Source of the DNA: Mycolicibacterium gadium | GTDB taxonomy: Bacteria; Actinomycetota; Actinomycetes; Mycobacteriales; Mycobacteriaceae | Assembly: GCF_010728925.1 (NCBI RefSeq) | Contig: NZ_AP022608.1 | Coordinates: 1,612,001 to 1,676,000, forward strand | Length of the DNA: 64,000 nucleotides | Direction of reading: 5' to 3' | Part shown: positions 54,112 through 62,350 of the stretch, piece after piece | Numbering within the stretch: the stretch's first letter is position 1 | How the letters are laid out: each line of letters starts with the position of its first letter | The notes under the pieces: model-generated | What the model was told of the DNA's origin: nothing | Database searches by the model: none | Seen by the model: only the letters and a program-made list of their open reading frames with translations | Position numbers and translations under genes: made by a program

Positions 54112-55040
54112 ACAAGCCGGAGATCGGGGTGTACCTGCCTCAAATGGGCTTCACCTACGAGCAGGTGCTGCATCGGACGCTGCGGTGCGAACAACTCGGA
54201 ATCGACTCGATCTGGCTCTACGACCACCTCTACGCACCCGGCATGCCGGAGTACCCGTCGATGGAGGCGTGGACGCTGGCCACCGCGCTGCTCAGCCGCA
54301 CCGAACGGATCAGGGTCGGACACATGGTGTTATGCAACCAGTTTCGCCATCCCGCGGTGCTGGCCAAGATGGCGACCACGCTGGATCAGATCTCGGTGGG
54401 CAGGCTCGCGCTCGGCATCGGCAGCGGATCCATCGAGGATGAGCATTCCCGCCTTGGGTTGCCGTGGGGCACCTTCGCCGAACGGTCCGAACGCCTCGGC
54501 GAGACGCTGCAGATCCTGCATCAGGCCTTCGCCGACGAGGTGATCGATTTCAGCGGAGAGCATTTCGTCGTCAAGGACATGCCGATCAAACCCGGCCCGG
54601 CGCAACAGCCCGGACCGCCGATCGTCGTCGGCGGTGTCGGCGAAAAGTACACGCTGCCGTTGGTCGCACGCTACGCCGATGTCTGGAACGTCCCGACGTA
54701 TGCGTTGGGCGAACTCGAGCACAAGATCTCCGTGTTGCGGGCGCTGTGCGACGCGATCGGTCGGGACCCGTCGACGATCGTGATGTCGATCGAGGCGGTG
54801 ATGGCTTTGGCCGCCGACGACACATCTCTGCCGGGTGTGCGCGGGCTCGCCGAGAAGCGTTTCGGTATACCGGCGTTCGGGCTCGAGGAAGGTGGTCTCG
54901 TCGGCACGCCGCCGGCGATCGTCGACCGGTTACACGACCTTCAGGAAATGGGTTTCGGCCAGATCGTGTTGTTCACCCACGACCGCGGATCCGACGAGAC
55001 ACTCGACCTGCTCGCCGCCGAGGTGGTCGCAAACCTCTGA
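54108..55040 (+). CDS. LLM-class F420-dependent oxidoreductase
   Basis: 310 residues from ATG 54108. EIGVYLPQMGFTYEQVLHRTLRCEQLGIDSIWLYDHLYAPGMPEYPSMEAWTLATALLSRTERIRVGHMVLCNQFRHPAVLAKMATTLDQISVGRLALGIGSGSIEDEHSRLG is a classic luciferase-like/F420 barrel, close to the glucose-6-phosphate dehydrogenase Fgd-type group; PPIVVGGVGEKYTLPLVARYADVWN follows. Different from the convergent-side paralogue at 52915. Probably part of the same pathway; substrate unknown. Confidence 0.87.
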   Translation: MNKPEIGVYLPQMGFTYEQVLHRTLRCEQLGIDSIWLYDHLYAPGMPEYPSMEAWTLATALLSRTERIRVGHMVLCNQFRHPAVLAKMATTLDQISVGRLALGIGSGSIEDEHSRLGLPWGTFAERSERLGETLQILHQAFADEVIDFSGEHFVVKDMPIKPGPAQQPGPPIVVGGVGEKYTLPLVARYADVWNVPTYALGELEHKISVLRALCDAIGRDPSTIVMSIEAVMALAADDTSLPGVRGLAEKRFGIPAFGLEEGGLVGTPPAIVDRLHDLQEMGFGQIVLFTHDRGSDETLDLLAAEVVANL

Positions 55041-55121
55041 CCTCATCTCGCCGAACGTGCGTTACCCGCACGCTTTTTGCGCCCCCATGGGTGCGACCAG
55101 CCCACACTCAACGCACGAAAA

Positions 55122-56279
55122 CTAGCGCTTCGCCGGCGGCGCGTACGCGGGACGACCTAGGCCCAGCGCATGTTGGGCGATCATGTTGCGGAACACCTCG
55201 AGCGTTCCGGCGTAGATACCGGTCGGCCCCGCCAGTCGGAAGACGTACTCGGCTCCCCCGGCGGCCTGAGCGCCGTGCGCGTCGACAGGCAGCGTCGACA
55301 CCGTGCCCTGGATGTCCATCAGGTCCAGCGACACGTCACGCATGGTTTGCGCGTTGGCGACCCGGCCGAACATGTCGGGTGTGCTCATCGCCGCCTCCAT
55401 GCGCGCGATGCCGCGTCCCAGCCGGTACTTCACCGCATCGTCATCACCGACCAACGGCGCGACCTTGTCAATGGCCTCGGCGAGCAAGACCAGGTGCTCG
55501 GCCATGGCCGCGATCTTCTGCAGACCGTCTGCTCGGCGTTCGACGGTGCCGTGCTCGTCGTTGAGCGCATCCCGCAGCACGGTCCAGCCGCCGTTGACCT
55601 CACCGACGCGGTACCGGTCGTCGACGCGCACATCGCTGTAGTACGTGATGTTCGTGCGGTCGCCATCCACGGTGCGCAGCGGCTGGATCTCTACACCCGG
55701 GGAGTCCAATGGGACCAGGAACATGGTGAGGCTCTGATGTTTCGGCGCAGACGGATTGGTGTTCGTGATCAGGAAGACGTATGCGGCGTTCTGCGCATTG
55801 GAGGTGAACATCTTCGAACCGTTGATGATCCAGCCGTCATTGTCGCGAACTGCGCGCGTCTTGCAGGTGGCGACGTCGGAACCGCCTTCGGGTTCGGTGT
55901 AGCCCAGGCACAGGCGGATCCGGCCCGACAGGGCACGCTCCAGCACTTCCGCCTTGAGCTCGTCGGAGCCGAACTCCCGCACCGCACGCGCGACCATCGC
56001 CGTCGTGCCCCAGTGGAACCACGGCGTGTGTGCGCGGCCGATCTCGAGGTTCCAAAGCCGGCGTCGCAGTCGGCTGAAGCCACCGTCGGCTTCATCGTTG
56101 AACTCGGCGGCCAGGTAGCCAGCCTCACCGAGCGCGAGATGAACGCCTTCGTCGAAGTTCTCCCCTGTCTCGCGGTCCCGCCGGATCACGTCATCGGTCA
56201 CGAGAGTCTTCAGCAGCGCCCGGAGCTCGTCCTGGAAGGCCTGGTCGTCGGCAGACAATTCGACGCGGGAGAAGTCCAC
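55122..56279 (-). CDS. Acyl-CoA dehydrogenase (FadE-type)
   Basis: 385 residues from GTG 56279, the codon next to a conserved promoter; a frame to 56366 would read through that promoter. Motifs: YTEPEGGSDVATCKTRAVRDNDGWIINGSKMFTSNAQNAAYVFLITNTN, VGEVNGGWTVLRDALNDEHG, and the C-terminal GPTGIYAGTLEVFRNMIAQHALGLGRP. These belong to the cholesterol/terpenoid-type FadE group that may work as heteromers. Ring or side-chain beta-oxidation role is inferred. Shares its promoter motif with the hypothetical gene at 42479. Confidence 0.88.
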   Translation of the reverse strand: MDFSRVELSADDQAFQDELRALLKTLVTDDVIRRDRETGENFDEGVHLALGEAGYLAAEFNDEADGGFSRLRRRLWNLEIGRAHTPWFHWGTTAMVARAVREFGSDELKAEVLERALSGRIRLCLGYTEPEGGSDVATCKTRAVRDNDGWIINGSKMFTSNAQNAAYVFLITNTNPSAPKHQSLTMFLVPLDSPGVEIQPLRTVDGDRTNITYYSDVRVDDRYRVGEVNGGWTVLRDALNDEHGTVERRADGLQKIAAMAEHLVLLAEAIDKVAPLVGDDDAVKYRLGRGIARMEAAMSTPDMFGRVANAQTMRDVSLDLMDIQGTVSTLPVDAHGAQAAGGAEYVFRLAGPTGIYAGTLEVFRNMIAQHALGLGRPAYAPPAKR

Positions 56280-56283
56280 GTTC

Positions 56284-56315
56284 CGAGCGTGACACTTTCT
56301 GATCGATCTGTAAAG
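56284..56315 (-). promoter_or_regulatory. Leaderless promoter of the acyl-CoA dehydrogenase gene
   Basis: Minus strand TTTACA, 17 bases ending GAAAGTGT-type, CACGCT, six bases, then GTG 56279. Nearly identical to the 43018-43048 promoter, including spacer bases, which implies a shared regulator or recent duplication rather than only a sigma-A promoter. Confidence 0.62.
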
Positions 56316-56335
56316 CCGCTGTAGAGTCGCGTCTG

Positions 56336-57004
56336 ATGTCGACAGTTCTGAGCCAGGTCCTGGCACCGGCGATGGTGGTTGCGATATCGCCGTTCTCGAT
56401 CATCATCGCCATCTTTCTGGTGCTCCACACCGATCGCCCCCGCGCGAACGGCTGGGCGTTCCTGGCGGGCAGGCTACTCGCCCTTGCCGCGGTGACCGCC
56501 CTGTTCCTGCAGGCGCCTCGACTGATCGGCGGCCTGAATCGGCCCGTCTCTCCGCGGGTGCTCATCGTGGTCGGCGGCATCGTCATCGTGATCGGGGTAT
56601 GGGTGTGGTTTCGGCGCGACGGGATGACGGAGGAACCGCCATGGCTCGTCAAGTTCAGTCGGCTCACCCCCGTCGGGGCCGCCGCGATCGGGGCATTGCT
56701 CGTCCTGACAAATCCGAAGATGTTGGCCGCCACCGCCGCGGCCGGGCTGTTGATCGGCGCCGCAGGCGTCAGCATCTCCGTGGCAACCGGCGCCACCGTC
56801 TATTACTCTGCGATCGCCAGTTCGACGGTCGCGGTCCCGGTGCTCGCGTACATGGCGGTGGGTACGCGGGCCGACGACCAACTCACCCGATTCAAGGAGT
56901 GGCTGCACCGACGCAGCGGACTCGTCACGGCCGTCATCCTCTTGGCGGTCGGAATCACCCTGCTGATCGTGGGATTCAGCGACCTGCAAACCGAAGGAGC
57001 ATGA
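56336..57004 (+). CDS. GAP-family membrane protein (SfLAP/Sap type, LysE-like)
   Basis: 222 residues with six hydrophobic segments (about 8-30, 40-60, 74-92, 112-130, 133-165, 197-215). Pattern AMVVAISPFSIIIAIFLVLHTDRPRANGWAFLAGRLLALAAV and LTNPKMLAATAAAG fit the sulfolipid-1-addressing (Sap)/GAP family, small transporters that help glycolipid or peptidolipid export in mycobacteria. Divergent from the acyl-CoA dehydrogenase across 56 bases and three bases upstream of the SRPBCC gene. Confidence 0.82.
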   Translation: MSTVLSQVLAPAMVVAISPFSIIIAIFLVLHTDRPRANGWAFLAGRLLALAAVTALFLQAPRLIGGLNRPVSPRVLIVVGGIVIVIGVWVWFRRDGMTEEPPWLVKFSRLTPVGAAAIGALLVLTNPKMLAATAAAGLLIGAAGVSISVATGATVYYSAIASSTVAVPVLAYMAVGTRADDQLTRFKEWLHRRSGLVTAVILLAVGITLLIVGFSDLQTEGA

Positions 57005-57007
57005 CCC

Positions 57008-57475
57008 GTGGGCATCGTCACCACAAGTTCGGAGACGGCTTTCAGCCAACCACCCGAGGCGATCTACGACTTCGTCACCGATCCCGCCAACTGGCCCAAG
57101 ACGTATCCGGGCAGCGCACATATCGAAGGGTTGCCGCAAACCCTCCCACTCAAGGTCGGCGACACGTGGGCGGAGGCCGGGCCCGACGGTGACCGGATCT
57201 TCACGTGGCACCTGGCCATCGCCATGCGCCCCACGCTGTGGATGTTCAATTCGGTAGGCCGGCTCGGCCACGACCGCGACGGCAACGGGGGCATGGAGGG
57301 CCGGATCACGGTGCAGTACCACTTCACTCGTTTAGACGGTGTCACGCTGTTCGCTCGAACCATGACCATCGAGGCATACAAGCACGCCCCGCTGCCGGAC
57401 GGCTTCTTCCGCACGGTCAACCCCGCGAACATCGACGCCTACCACGCCGCGGTCGCGCGGGAGCTAGGCGAGTAG
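57008..57475 (+). CDS. SRPBCC (START-like) family protein
   Basis: 155 residues from GTG 57008, three bases after the GAP stop. Helix-grip fold pattern: EAIYDFVTDPANWPKTYPGSAHIEGLPQTLPLKVGDTWAE, a beta-rich middle and a C-terminal helix ANIDAYHAAVARELGE. Such proteins bind hydrophobic small molecules or act as aromatase/cyclase-like lyases; none is assigned. One base separates it from the convergent hydrolase stop. Confidence 0.8.
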   Translation: MGIVTTSSETAFSQPPEAIYDFVTDPANWPKTYPGSAHIEGLPQTLPLKVGDTWAEAGPDGDRIFTWHLAIAMRPTLWMFNSVGRLGHDRDGNGGMEGRITVQYHFTRLDGVTLFARTMTIEAYKHAPLPDGFFRTVNPANIDAYHAAVARELGE

Positions 57476-57476
57476 G

Positions 57477-58397
57477 TCACCACAGCGCTTTACGTAGCGC
57501 AGCTCCCTGTAGCTCGAACAGGCGCTGGCTGGTCTCCCACTCCGGAAGCAGCGAGTCGAACCCGTGACAGGTGCCGGGAAAGACGTGCAGTTCGGTGGCG
57601 ACGCCCGCCCACATGAGACGCTGCGCGTAGTCGAGCGCTTCGTCGCGCAACGGGTCCAGTTCCGAGCAGGTGATCAATGCGTCTGCGACACCTGATAACT
57701 CACGGATGCGCCCGGGAGCGGCGTCGACGGGGACCGCACCGTCACCGACATAATGGCGCCACATCTGTTCGACGGCAGGTCCGTCGAACCCCGGCGTGGC
57801 AGCGAACTCGTCCTTGGACGGCGTCGGCCGATCGTCGAGCACAGGTTGGTGCAGAAGCTGGAATACGACCGGTGGTGCTGCCCCGTCGGCGGCGCACTGC
57901 GCTAGCCGAGCGGCCAGTGCCGCGCCTGCGCTGCTGCCCGCGACCGCAAGCCGGTCGACGTTCACACCTAGCTCGGAAGCGTTCTCGGCCACCCAGGTCA
58001 GCACCGCCATTGCGTCCTCCAGCGCGGCGGGGTGCGGATGTTCGGGAGCCAGTCGGTAGTCGACGGAGAACACGGTGCAGCTGCCCTGTCTCGCGAACTG
58101 GACACACTGCCAGTGGTCGGTGTCCAGATTTCCGAGCACGAAAGCTCCTGAGTGGCAGTAGATCACCGCGGGCGACGCGATGCCCGCTCCGCGATATATG
58201 CGTACTGGAATCGAGCCGACCTCGCGCTGCTCGATCTCCACCCCAGCAGTGTTGACCGCTCTCGCGGTCTCGGCGCGGCGCTGGTTCAACGAGTCGCGGA
58301 CCACGCCGAGGACGCTCGGTGACAGATCGGTGCGGGCCGCCGCCAGATGGCTCAATGCGGGGTCCAGCCGGTGTGCGGGGTCCGCGTCGGCGTTCAT
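57477..58397 (-). CDS. Alpha/beta hydrolase, HSL-type esterase
   Basis: 306 residues. Catalytic Ser in VAGSSAGAALAARLAQ, Asp in CSELDPLRDEALDYAQ, His in GTCHGFDSL. The oxyanion motif reads H-S-G-A-F instead of the HGGG(F) usual in hormone-sensitive-lipase-type esterases, with the following DYRLAPEHPHPAALEDAM intact. Likely hydrolyses an ester or lactone produced by the upstream Baeyer-Villiger enzyme. One-base overlap with the BVMO stop; last gene of the minus-strand operon. Confidence 0.87.
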   Translation of the reverse strand: MNADADPAHRLDPALSHLAAARTDLSPSVLGVVRDSLNQRRAETARAVNTAGVEIEQREVGSIPVRIYRGAGIASPAVIYCHSGAFVLGNLDTDHWQCVQFARQGSCTVFSVDYRLAPEHPHPAALEDAMAVLTWVAENASELGVNVDRLAVAGSSAGAALAARLAQCAADGAAPPVVFQLLHQPVLDDRPTPSKDEFAATPGFDGPAVEQMWRHYVGDGAVPVDAAPGRIRELSGVADALITCSELDPLRDEALDYAQRLMWAGVATELHVFPGTCHGFDSLLPEWETSQRLFELQGAALRKALW

Positions 58398-59920
58398 CAG
58401 GTCGCCGCCGGCGATCCCGCGACCGTCGTGTGTGATCGCACCTCGACAGCGGGCCGGCAGGTCGGCGGTTCGAAGGTGTACTCGGCCGGACGGAACCGCC
58501 GCGTCATCTTCCAGAAGACGCGTGCGCTACGCGGCCACTGAGTGACGACACGACCGTTGGGGGCGCGAAAGTAGTTGCTGCACCGGGTGAGCCACACCGT
58601 GCCCTGCATCCAGTCGTCGATCCTGGCGATGAAGTCCGACACCGTCGTGCTGCGCACCGCGACGTAGGTCTTCCGCTTGCGCCGCATGTACTTCAGTGCG
58701 CGCACGATGTAGTGGGCCTGCGCCTCCAGCATGAAGATGACGCTGTTGGAGCCGACGTTGGTGTTCGGGCCGTAGAGCATGAAGAAGTTCGGAAATCCGG
58801 GGACCGACATGCCGAGGTACGCGAACGCCCCGTCGCGCCACGTTTCCCGCAGCGTGATCTGGTCCTCGCCGACGACGTCGATCTGGCCCAGGTAGTCCGC
58901 GGCGGCATAGCCGGTCGCGCACAACACCACGTCCACGTCGAGCCGGCGGTGGTCGGCGGTCACCAACGAGCGTGCGCGCAAAGCCCGAGCCGGACTCGAA
59001 ACCACCTCGACATGGGGTTCGGTCAAGGTCTGCAGATAGTCCGTCGCGAAGACCAGCCGTTTGCATCCGAACGGGTGTTGCGGAGTCAGCCTGCGGCGTA
59101 ACTCTTCGTCGTGCACCACGGCATCGAGGGTGCGCAGCGCGATGTCCTTGAACTCGTGCGTCTTGTCACTGCCGTTTTCGATCACGCTGATGTTCGACTC
59201 ACTGCGCAGCCACAACCGCGTCCGGTAGATCTTCTTGGCAAACGGAACATGGGCGAACAGCCACTTTTCGCGATGGGTGTAGGCGCGGTCGGGCTTCGGG
59301 AGAATCCACGTCGGCGACCGCTGCACCGAGTAGACCTGCTTGGCCACCTTCGCCACCTCGGGAATAAGTTGCGCCGCTGTCGATCCCGTACCAAGAACCG
59401 CGACACTCTTGTCTGTCAGGTCAACGGAGTGGTCCCAGCGCCCGGTGTGCATCAGCGTTCCGGTGAACGGCTCTTCCTCGACGAGGTCGGGCAGCACCGG
59501 CTGGGTGAACAGTCCGATCGCCGATACCACCACGTCGAACGTGTGCTCCTCGCCGTTCGCGGTGCTCAACTGCCAGGTCTGGGTGTCGGAATGCCACCGG
59601 GCCGAGGTGATCTCGGTGTGCAGTTTCAAGTGCGGCGCGAGGTGGTAGCGCTGCGCGCAGCGTTCGAAGTATTCGACGATCTCGGGCTGGCCGGACCAGA
59701 GCCGTGACCAGCGGGCGTTGAGGTCGAACGAATACGAGTAAAGGTGTGACTTCACGTCGCAGGCGAGTCCGGGGTAGGTGTTGATCCGCCAGGTACCGCC
59801 GACGCCGTCCTCGCGATCGAAGATCGTGAAGTCGCGAAAACCGTTCTTTTTCAGGAAGATCGCGAGCGCCAGCCCGCCCGGGCCAGCCCCGATGATGCCG
59901 ACCGAGACAGCTTTGGTCAT
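58397..59920 (-). CDS. Flavin-containing monooxygenase, Baeyer-Villiger type
   Basis: 507 residues. FAD-binding GIIGAGPGGLALAIFLKKNG at the N-terminus, the BVMO fingerprint F-x-G-x-x-x-H-x-x-x-W-D (FTGTLMHTGRWD), the NADPH site VAVLGTGSTAAQLIPEVAK, and PGFPNFFMLYGPNTNVGSNSVIFMLEAQAHYI at the C-terminus. Inserts an oxygen next to a ketone to give an ester or lactone. In the operon an alcohol dehydrogenase should supply the ketone and the alpha/beta hydrolase should open the product. Confidence 0.9.
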   Translation of the reverse strand: MTKAVSVGIIGAGPGGLALAIFLKKNGFRDFTIFDREDGVGGTWRINTYPGLACDVKSHLYSYSFDLNARWSRLWSGQPEIVEYFERCAQRYHLAPHLKLHTEITSARWHSDTQTWQLSTANGEEHTFDVVVSAIGLFTQPVLPDLVEEEPFTGTLMHTGRWDHSVDLTDKSVAVLGTGSTAAQLIPEVAKVAKQVYSVQRSPTWILPKPDRAYTHREKWLFAHVPFAKKIYRTRLWLRSESNISVIENGSDKTHEFKDIALRTLDAVVHDEELRRRLTPQHPFGCKRLVFATDYLQTLTEPHVEVVSSPARALRARSLVTADHRRLDVDVVLCATGYAAADYLGQIDVVGEDQITLRETWRDGAFAYLGMSVPGFPNFFMLYGPNTNVGSNSVIFMLEAQAHYIVRALKYMRRKRKTYVAVRSTTVSDFIARIDDWMQGTVWLTRCSNYFRAPNGRVVTQWPRSARVFWKMTRRFRPAEYTFEPPTCRPAVEVRSHTTVAGSPAAT

Positions 59921-59924
59921 GGGG

Positions 59925-60647
59925 TCATCCGATCTGCAGGGTCTGTCCGCCGTCGACGACGAGTTCGGAACCGGTGATGAAGGATGCTTGCTCGGATACC
60001 AGGAAAGCGACGGCGTCGGCGATCTCCATCGGGGTGCCGAGCCGCCCCTTCTCCGCGAGCCGGGCCTGCGTCACGGGGTCGAGCATCGACGTCTCGACCG
60101 GTCCGGGTAGGACCGCGTTGACACGAATGCCCGAGTCGGCGAGTTCAGCGGCGGCGATCTGGGTGAGGCCGCGCAGCGCCCACTTCGACGAGCCGTAGGC
60201 CGCGTGGTTGGGAAACGCTCGAATAGCTCCGGTGCTGCACGTGTTGACGATCGCGGCGCCGTCGGCGCGGCGCAGGTGTTCGAGCGCGGCCCGGATTCCC
60301 AGGAAGGGCCCGAGGCAGTTGACGCGCCAGCTCCCCTCGAAGCCTGCGGGTGTCTCCTCGGCGAACGAGGCGCGGTGCAGGACACCCGCGTTGTTGACCA
60401 GGGTGGTCAGTGCGCCGAACTCCTCGACGGTCCGCCGCACCGCACTGTCCCACTGCTGCTCGGACGTCACGTCGAGTTCGACGCTGAGCACACCGACGCC
60501 CAACGTCTTCGTGCCGGCCTTGAGCTCATCCGTCAGCAGATCGCACGCGGCTACCCGAAAGCCGTCCGCGTGCAGTCGCCTGACGATCGCCGCCCCTTGC
60601 CCACGGGCCGCACCGGTGACCAGCGCAACCCGCTCGGTCGACCTCAC
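59925..60647 (-). CDS. SDR-family oxidoreductase
   Basis: 240 residues. TGAARGQGAAIVRRLHADG nucleotide loop, CDLL after strand 2 (Asp favours NAD), NNAG near residue 87, catalytic NTCS, Y-G-S-S-K and PGPVETSML. C-terminal ITGSELVVDGG. Likely an alcohol dehydrogenase for the hydroxylated substrate. Stop is four bases upstream of the BVMO ATG; start overlaps the aldolase stop (ATGA). Confidence 0.87.
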   Translation of the reverse strand: MRSTERVALVTGAARGQGAAIVRRLHADGFRVAACDLLTDELKAGTKTLGVGVLSVELDVTSEQQWDSAVRRTVEEFGALTTLVNNAGVLHRASFAEETPAGFEGSWRVNCLGPFLGIRAALEHLRRADGAAIVNTCSTGAIRAFPNHAAYGSSKWALRGLTQIAAAELADSGIRVNAVLPGPVETSMLDPVTQARLAEKGRLGTPMEIADAVAFLVSEQASFITGSELVVDGGQTLQIG

Positions 60648-61387
60648 TGCGCCTCCTCGAGGTGCGCCGCCGCGCCGCGCCGAAGCGCCTGAGACTCCGA
60701 TGCCAGCGTTATCATCCGAAACCCCAGCTCGGCCATGGCCTTCCCAGGCTTACCCGCGTTGGCGTGGATGCCGGGGACCAGCCCCGCACCGGAGGCGCCG
60801 GAATGGATCCGAGAGATCGCGTCGAGCACCACCGGAGAATTGAGCGCGGTGATCGGGTTCTCCCCCAGCGAGATCGCCAGATCGGCCGGGCCGACGTAGA
60901 CACCGGATAGACCCGGCACGGCGCAAATCTCGTCGAGCGCCGACAGTCCTCGGGAGGTCTCGATCATTGCGAAGACACTCGTGCGGTCTTCGTGTGCAAC
61001 GGGGTCGATCCCGATGTCGGCACGCAGCGGGCCGAAGCTGCGCACCCCCGCCGGCGGGTACCGGGTGGCGGCTACTGCGGCGGAGGCTGTTTCGGGCGAT
61101 TCGACCATCGCGACGATCACCGCGTCGGCCCCGGCATCGAGAACTCGACCGATCGGCGCGGGATCCGCCGACGGCAACCGCACTGCCGTCGCAATCGGCA
61201 CGTGCTCGAGCCGCCGCAGCAGCAGTGCGACATCGGCATCGTCGAGATAGCCGTGCTGGACGTCGAATCCGACGTAGTCATATCCCGCCCTGGCGAACTC
61301 TTCGGGCCCGATGATGGTCGGCGCCACCACCCATCCGCCCCACACACACGGCTTCGCGGCGAGCGCCTCCTGAAAACGGCTGCTCAT
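60644..61387 (-). CDS. HpcH/HpaI-family aldolase
   Basis: 247 residues from ATG 61387. Class II metal-dependent aldolase fold: GYDYVGFDVQHGYLDDADV, IATAVRLPSADPAPIGRVLDAGADAVIVAMVESPETA, metal-binding Glu in AMIETSRGLSALDEIC and Asp in GVYVGPADLAISLG, as in HpaI/2-keto-3-deoxy-sugar aldolases. Expected to cleave a 4-hydroxy-2-oxo acid into pyruvate and an aldehyde; this would be a terminal step of the pathway. Overlaps both neighbours by four bases. Confidence 0.87.
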   Translation of the reverse strand: MSSRFQEALAAKPCVWGGWVVAPTIIGPEEFARAGYDYVGFDVQHGYLDDADVALLLRRLEHVPIATAVRLPSADPAPIGRVLDAGADAVIVAMVESPETASAAVAATRYPPAGVRSFGPLRADIGIDPVAHEDRTSVFAMIETSRGLSALDEICAVPGLSGVYVGPADLAISLGENPITALNSPVVLDAISRIHSGASGAGLVPGIHANAGKPGKAMAELGFRMITLASESQALRRGAAAHLEEAQ

Positions 61388-62349
61388 GCGGCGATCGCGA
61401 TCTTCACCCGATCCGGCACCGGCCGGCAGGCAAGGTCGAACGCCGACTGCACGTCGTCGACACCGAACGTGTGCGTGACGTAGGCGGCCAGCAGCTCCGG
61501 ATGGTTCTTGGCGAACTCGTTGGCCGCGTCGAGGACTCGCCGCCGGTCGAGCGTCACACCGGACTTGAGGGTGAGGTTCTTCCGCAGCATCGCGCGCATG
61601 CTGATCGGATAGCTGTCGTCGTCGGGCACGCCGAAGTACAGCACGGTGCCGCCCGGCGCCGCGGCGTCTATCGCATGGCCGAGCGTGGCAACCTGGTGGC
61701 CGACCGCCTCGATGACGACGTCGGGCTGATCGCTGGGCTCCAGATGGCTCACCCATCTGTCGCTGGTGGCGCGGACAATGGTGTCGACACCGAACTCTTT
61801 GCCGACACCGTCGCGGTCGACGGGGTCGATACCGGTCACATGACGCGCGCCCAGAGCCTTTGCCGCATAGGAGAACAGCAGCCCGATCGACCCCTGCCCG
61901 ATGACCGCGACATGTCGGCCCGCGAGCTCCAGCTGCTCGAGCGCGTACAAGACGCAGGCCAACGGCTGCAACGCAACGGCGTGTGAGGCGCTCAAGCCGG
62001 GATCGTAGGGTGCCAGGCCGTCGCCGTCGGCGACCACGAACCCCATCAGCCCGTCGAATCCGGACGCCCAGCCCACCACCCGGTCACCCACCCGGTGGTC
62101 CTTGTGCTTGCTCGCCACCACTTCGTCGACGACCTCGTGGACCGGGAAGCCCACCATCTCGGCCGCGTTCAGCCCAAGGTCACCTGCGATCTTGCCGCGC
62201 ACACCGCGGAACGGCGGCAGGTCGCTGCCGCAGATCCCCGCCGCCATGAAGCGCAGCAACACGTGACCGTCGCTCACGTCATCGGCGGTCTTGGGCGGAA
62301 CATCAAGTCGCTCAAAGCTGTACGGCGCAACGAGTCGGTATGCCCACAC
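61384..62349 (-). CDS. Medium-chain (MDR) alcohol dehydrogenase-like protein
   Basis: 321 residues from GTG 62349 (GGAGG nine bases upstream). Catalytic-zinc type residues are present (Cys in AAGICGSDLPPF, His-Glu in GFPVHEVVDEVV), and the coenzyme fold has VAVIGQGSIGLLFSYAAKALGARHVTGIDPVD. The four-Cys structural-zinc lobe of classic alcohol dehydrogenases is missing, as in some threonine-dehydrogenase- or sorbitol-dehydrogenase-like members. Start lies one base after the P450 stop. May oxidise the P450 product to a ketone. Confidence 0.85.
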   Translation of the reverse strand: MWAYRLVAPYSFERLDVPPKTADDVSDGHVLLRFMAAGICGSDLPPFRGVRGKIAGDLGLNAAEMVGFPVHEVVDEVVASKHKDHRVGDRVVGWASGFDGLMGFVVADGDGLAPYDPGLSASHAVALQPLACVLYALEQLELAGRHVAVIGQGSIGLLFSYAAKALGARHVTGIDPVDRDGVGKEFGVDTIVRATSDRWVSHLEPSDQPDVVIEAVGHQVATLGHAIDAAAPGGTVLYFGVPDDDSYPISMRAMLRKNLTLKSGVTLDRRRVLDAANEFAKNHPELLAAYVTHTFGVDDVQSAFDLACRPVPDRVKIAIAA

Positions 62350-62350
62350 C

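Noticed and set aside
58397..59920. BVMO could be a dimethylaniline-type FMO
   Set aside because: The F-x-G-x-x-x-H-x-x-x-W-D fingerprint and the downstream esterase favour Baeyer-Villiger type, though a type II FMO is not fully excluded.
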